Assembly (NCBI GenBank): GCA_017882655.1
Contig: JADGPB010000172.1
Coordinates: forward strand, 1 to 5,910
Direction: 5' to 3'
DNA: 5,910 nt
Source of the DNA: Propionibacteriales bacterium
Lineage (GTDB): Bacteria > Actinomycetota > Actinomycetes > Propionibacteriales > Propionibacteriaceae
Both the position numbers and the translations under genes were made by a program. Shown in pieces: positions 5,880 through 5,910 of the stretch (the stretch's first letter is position 1; every line of letters begins with the position of its first letter). The notes below the pieces were generated by a model. That model searched no databases. It was not told the DNA's origin and worked only from the letters and a program-made list of their open reading frames with translations.

Positions 5880-5910
5880 TTTGATCCTTCCAATTGCCGA
5901 ATCAGCCTCG

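Noticed and set aside
5024..5893. A 289-residue minus-strand frame overlapping the start of the alpha-glucosidase
   Set aside because: It is Ser/Thr/Arg-rich low-complexity sequence in the shifted frame of a fully conserved GH13 enzyme, with no support of its own.

Overview
This GC-rich window looks like chromosomal DNA from an actinobacterium. The pointers are strong G/C preference at third codon positions, a small metal-binding protein of the mycothiol-dependent maleylpyruvate isomerase superfamily (TIGR03086-like), and an alpha-glucosidase of the type common in Actinomycetota. I cannot name the genus from the sequence. There are no RNA genes, CRISPR arrays, insertion sequences or phage genes.

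Layout, left to right. Positions 1-141 hold no gene I can support. A WYL-domain regulator (142-1125, minus) is divergent from a TIGR03086-like protein (1226-1804, plus). The 100 bp between them carry two separate palindromes, TGACA-N5-TGTCA and TTGACTT-G-AAGTCAA, which are candidate operators. A TetR-family repressor (1839-2510, minus, TTG start) is divergent from a six-helix membrane protein resembling DUF4386 (2650-3402, plus). Their shared promoter region has two identical 13-bp repeats at a 20-bp period, each containing a TTAC-AAC-GTAA palindrome. One copy lies between the -35 and -10 of the membrane-protein promoter and the other runs through the -10 to the likely transcription start. The last unit is a minus-strand pair: a complete GH13 alpha-glucosidase (4167-5879) followed by a TauE/SafE-type exporter (best start 4170, end 3418). 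Stop and start overlap as GTGA, so the pair is very likely one translationally coupled transcript.

Functionally these look like three small independent modules. Two are regulator/target divergons (WYL with a possible thiol-dependent enzyme; TetR with a membrane protein). The third is a carbohydrate-cleavage gene coupled to an anion exporter. No gene is a recognisable part of a defence or mobile system. The strongest unexplained signals are the operator architecture in the tetR divergon and the unusual coupling of a GH13 glucosidase with a TauE/SafE permease. I see no clear case for a wholly new multi-gene system here.
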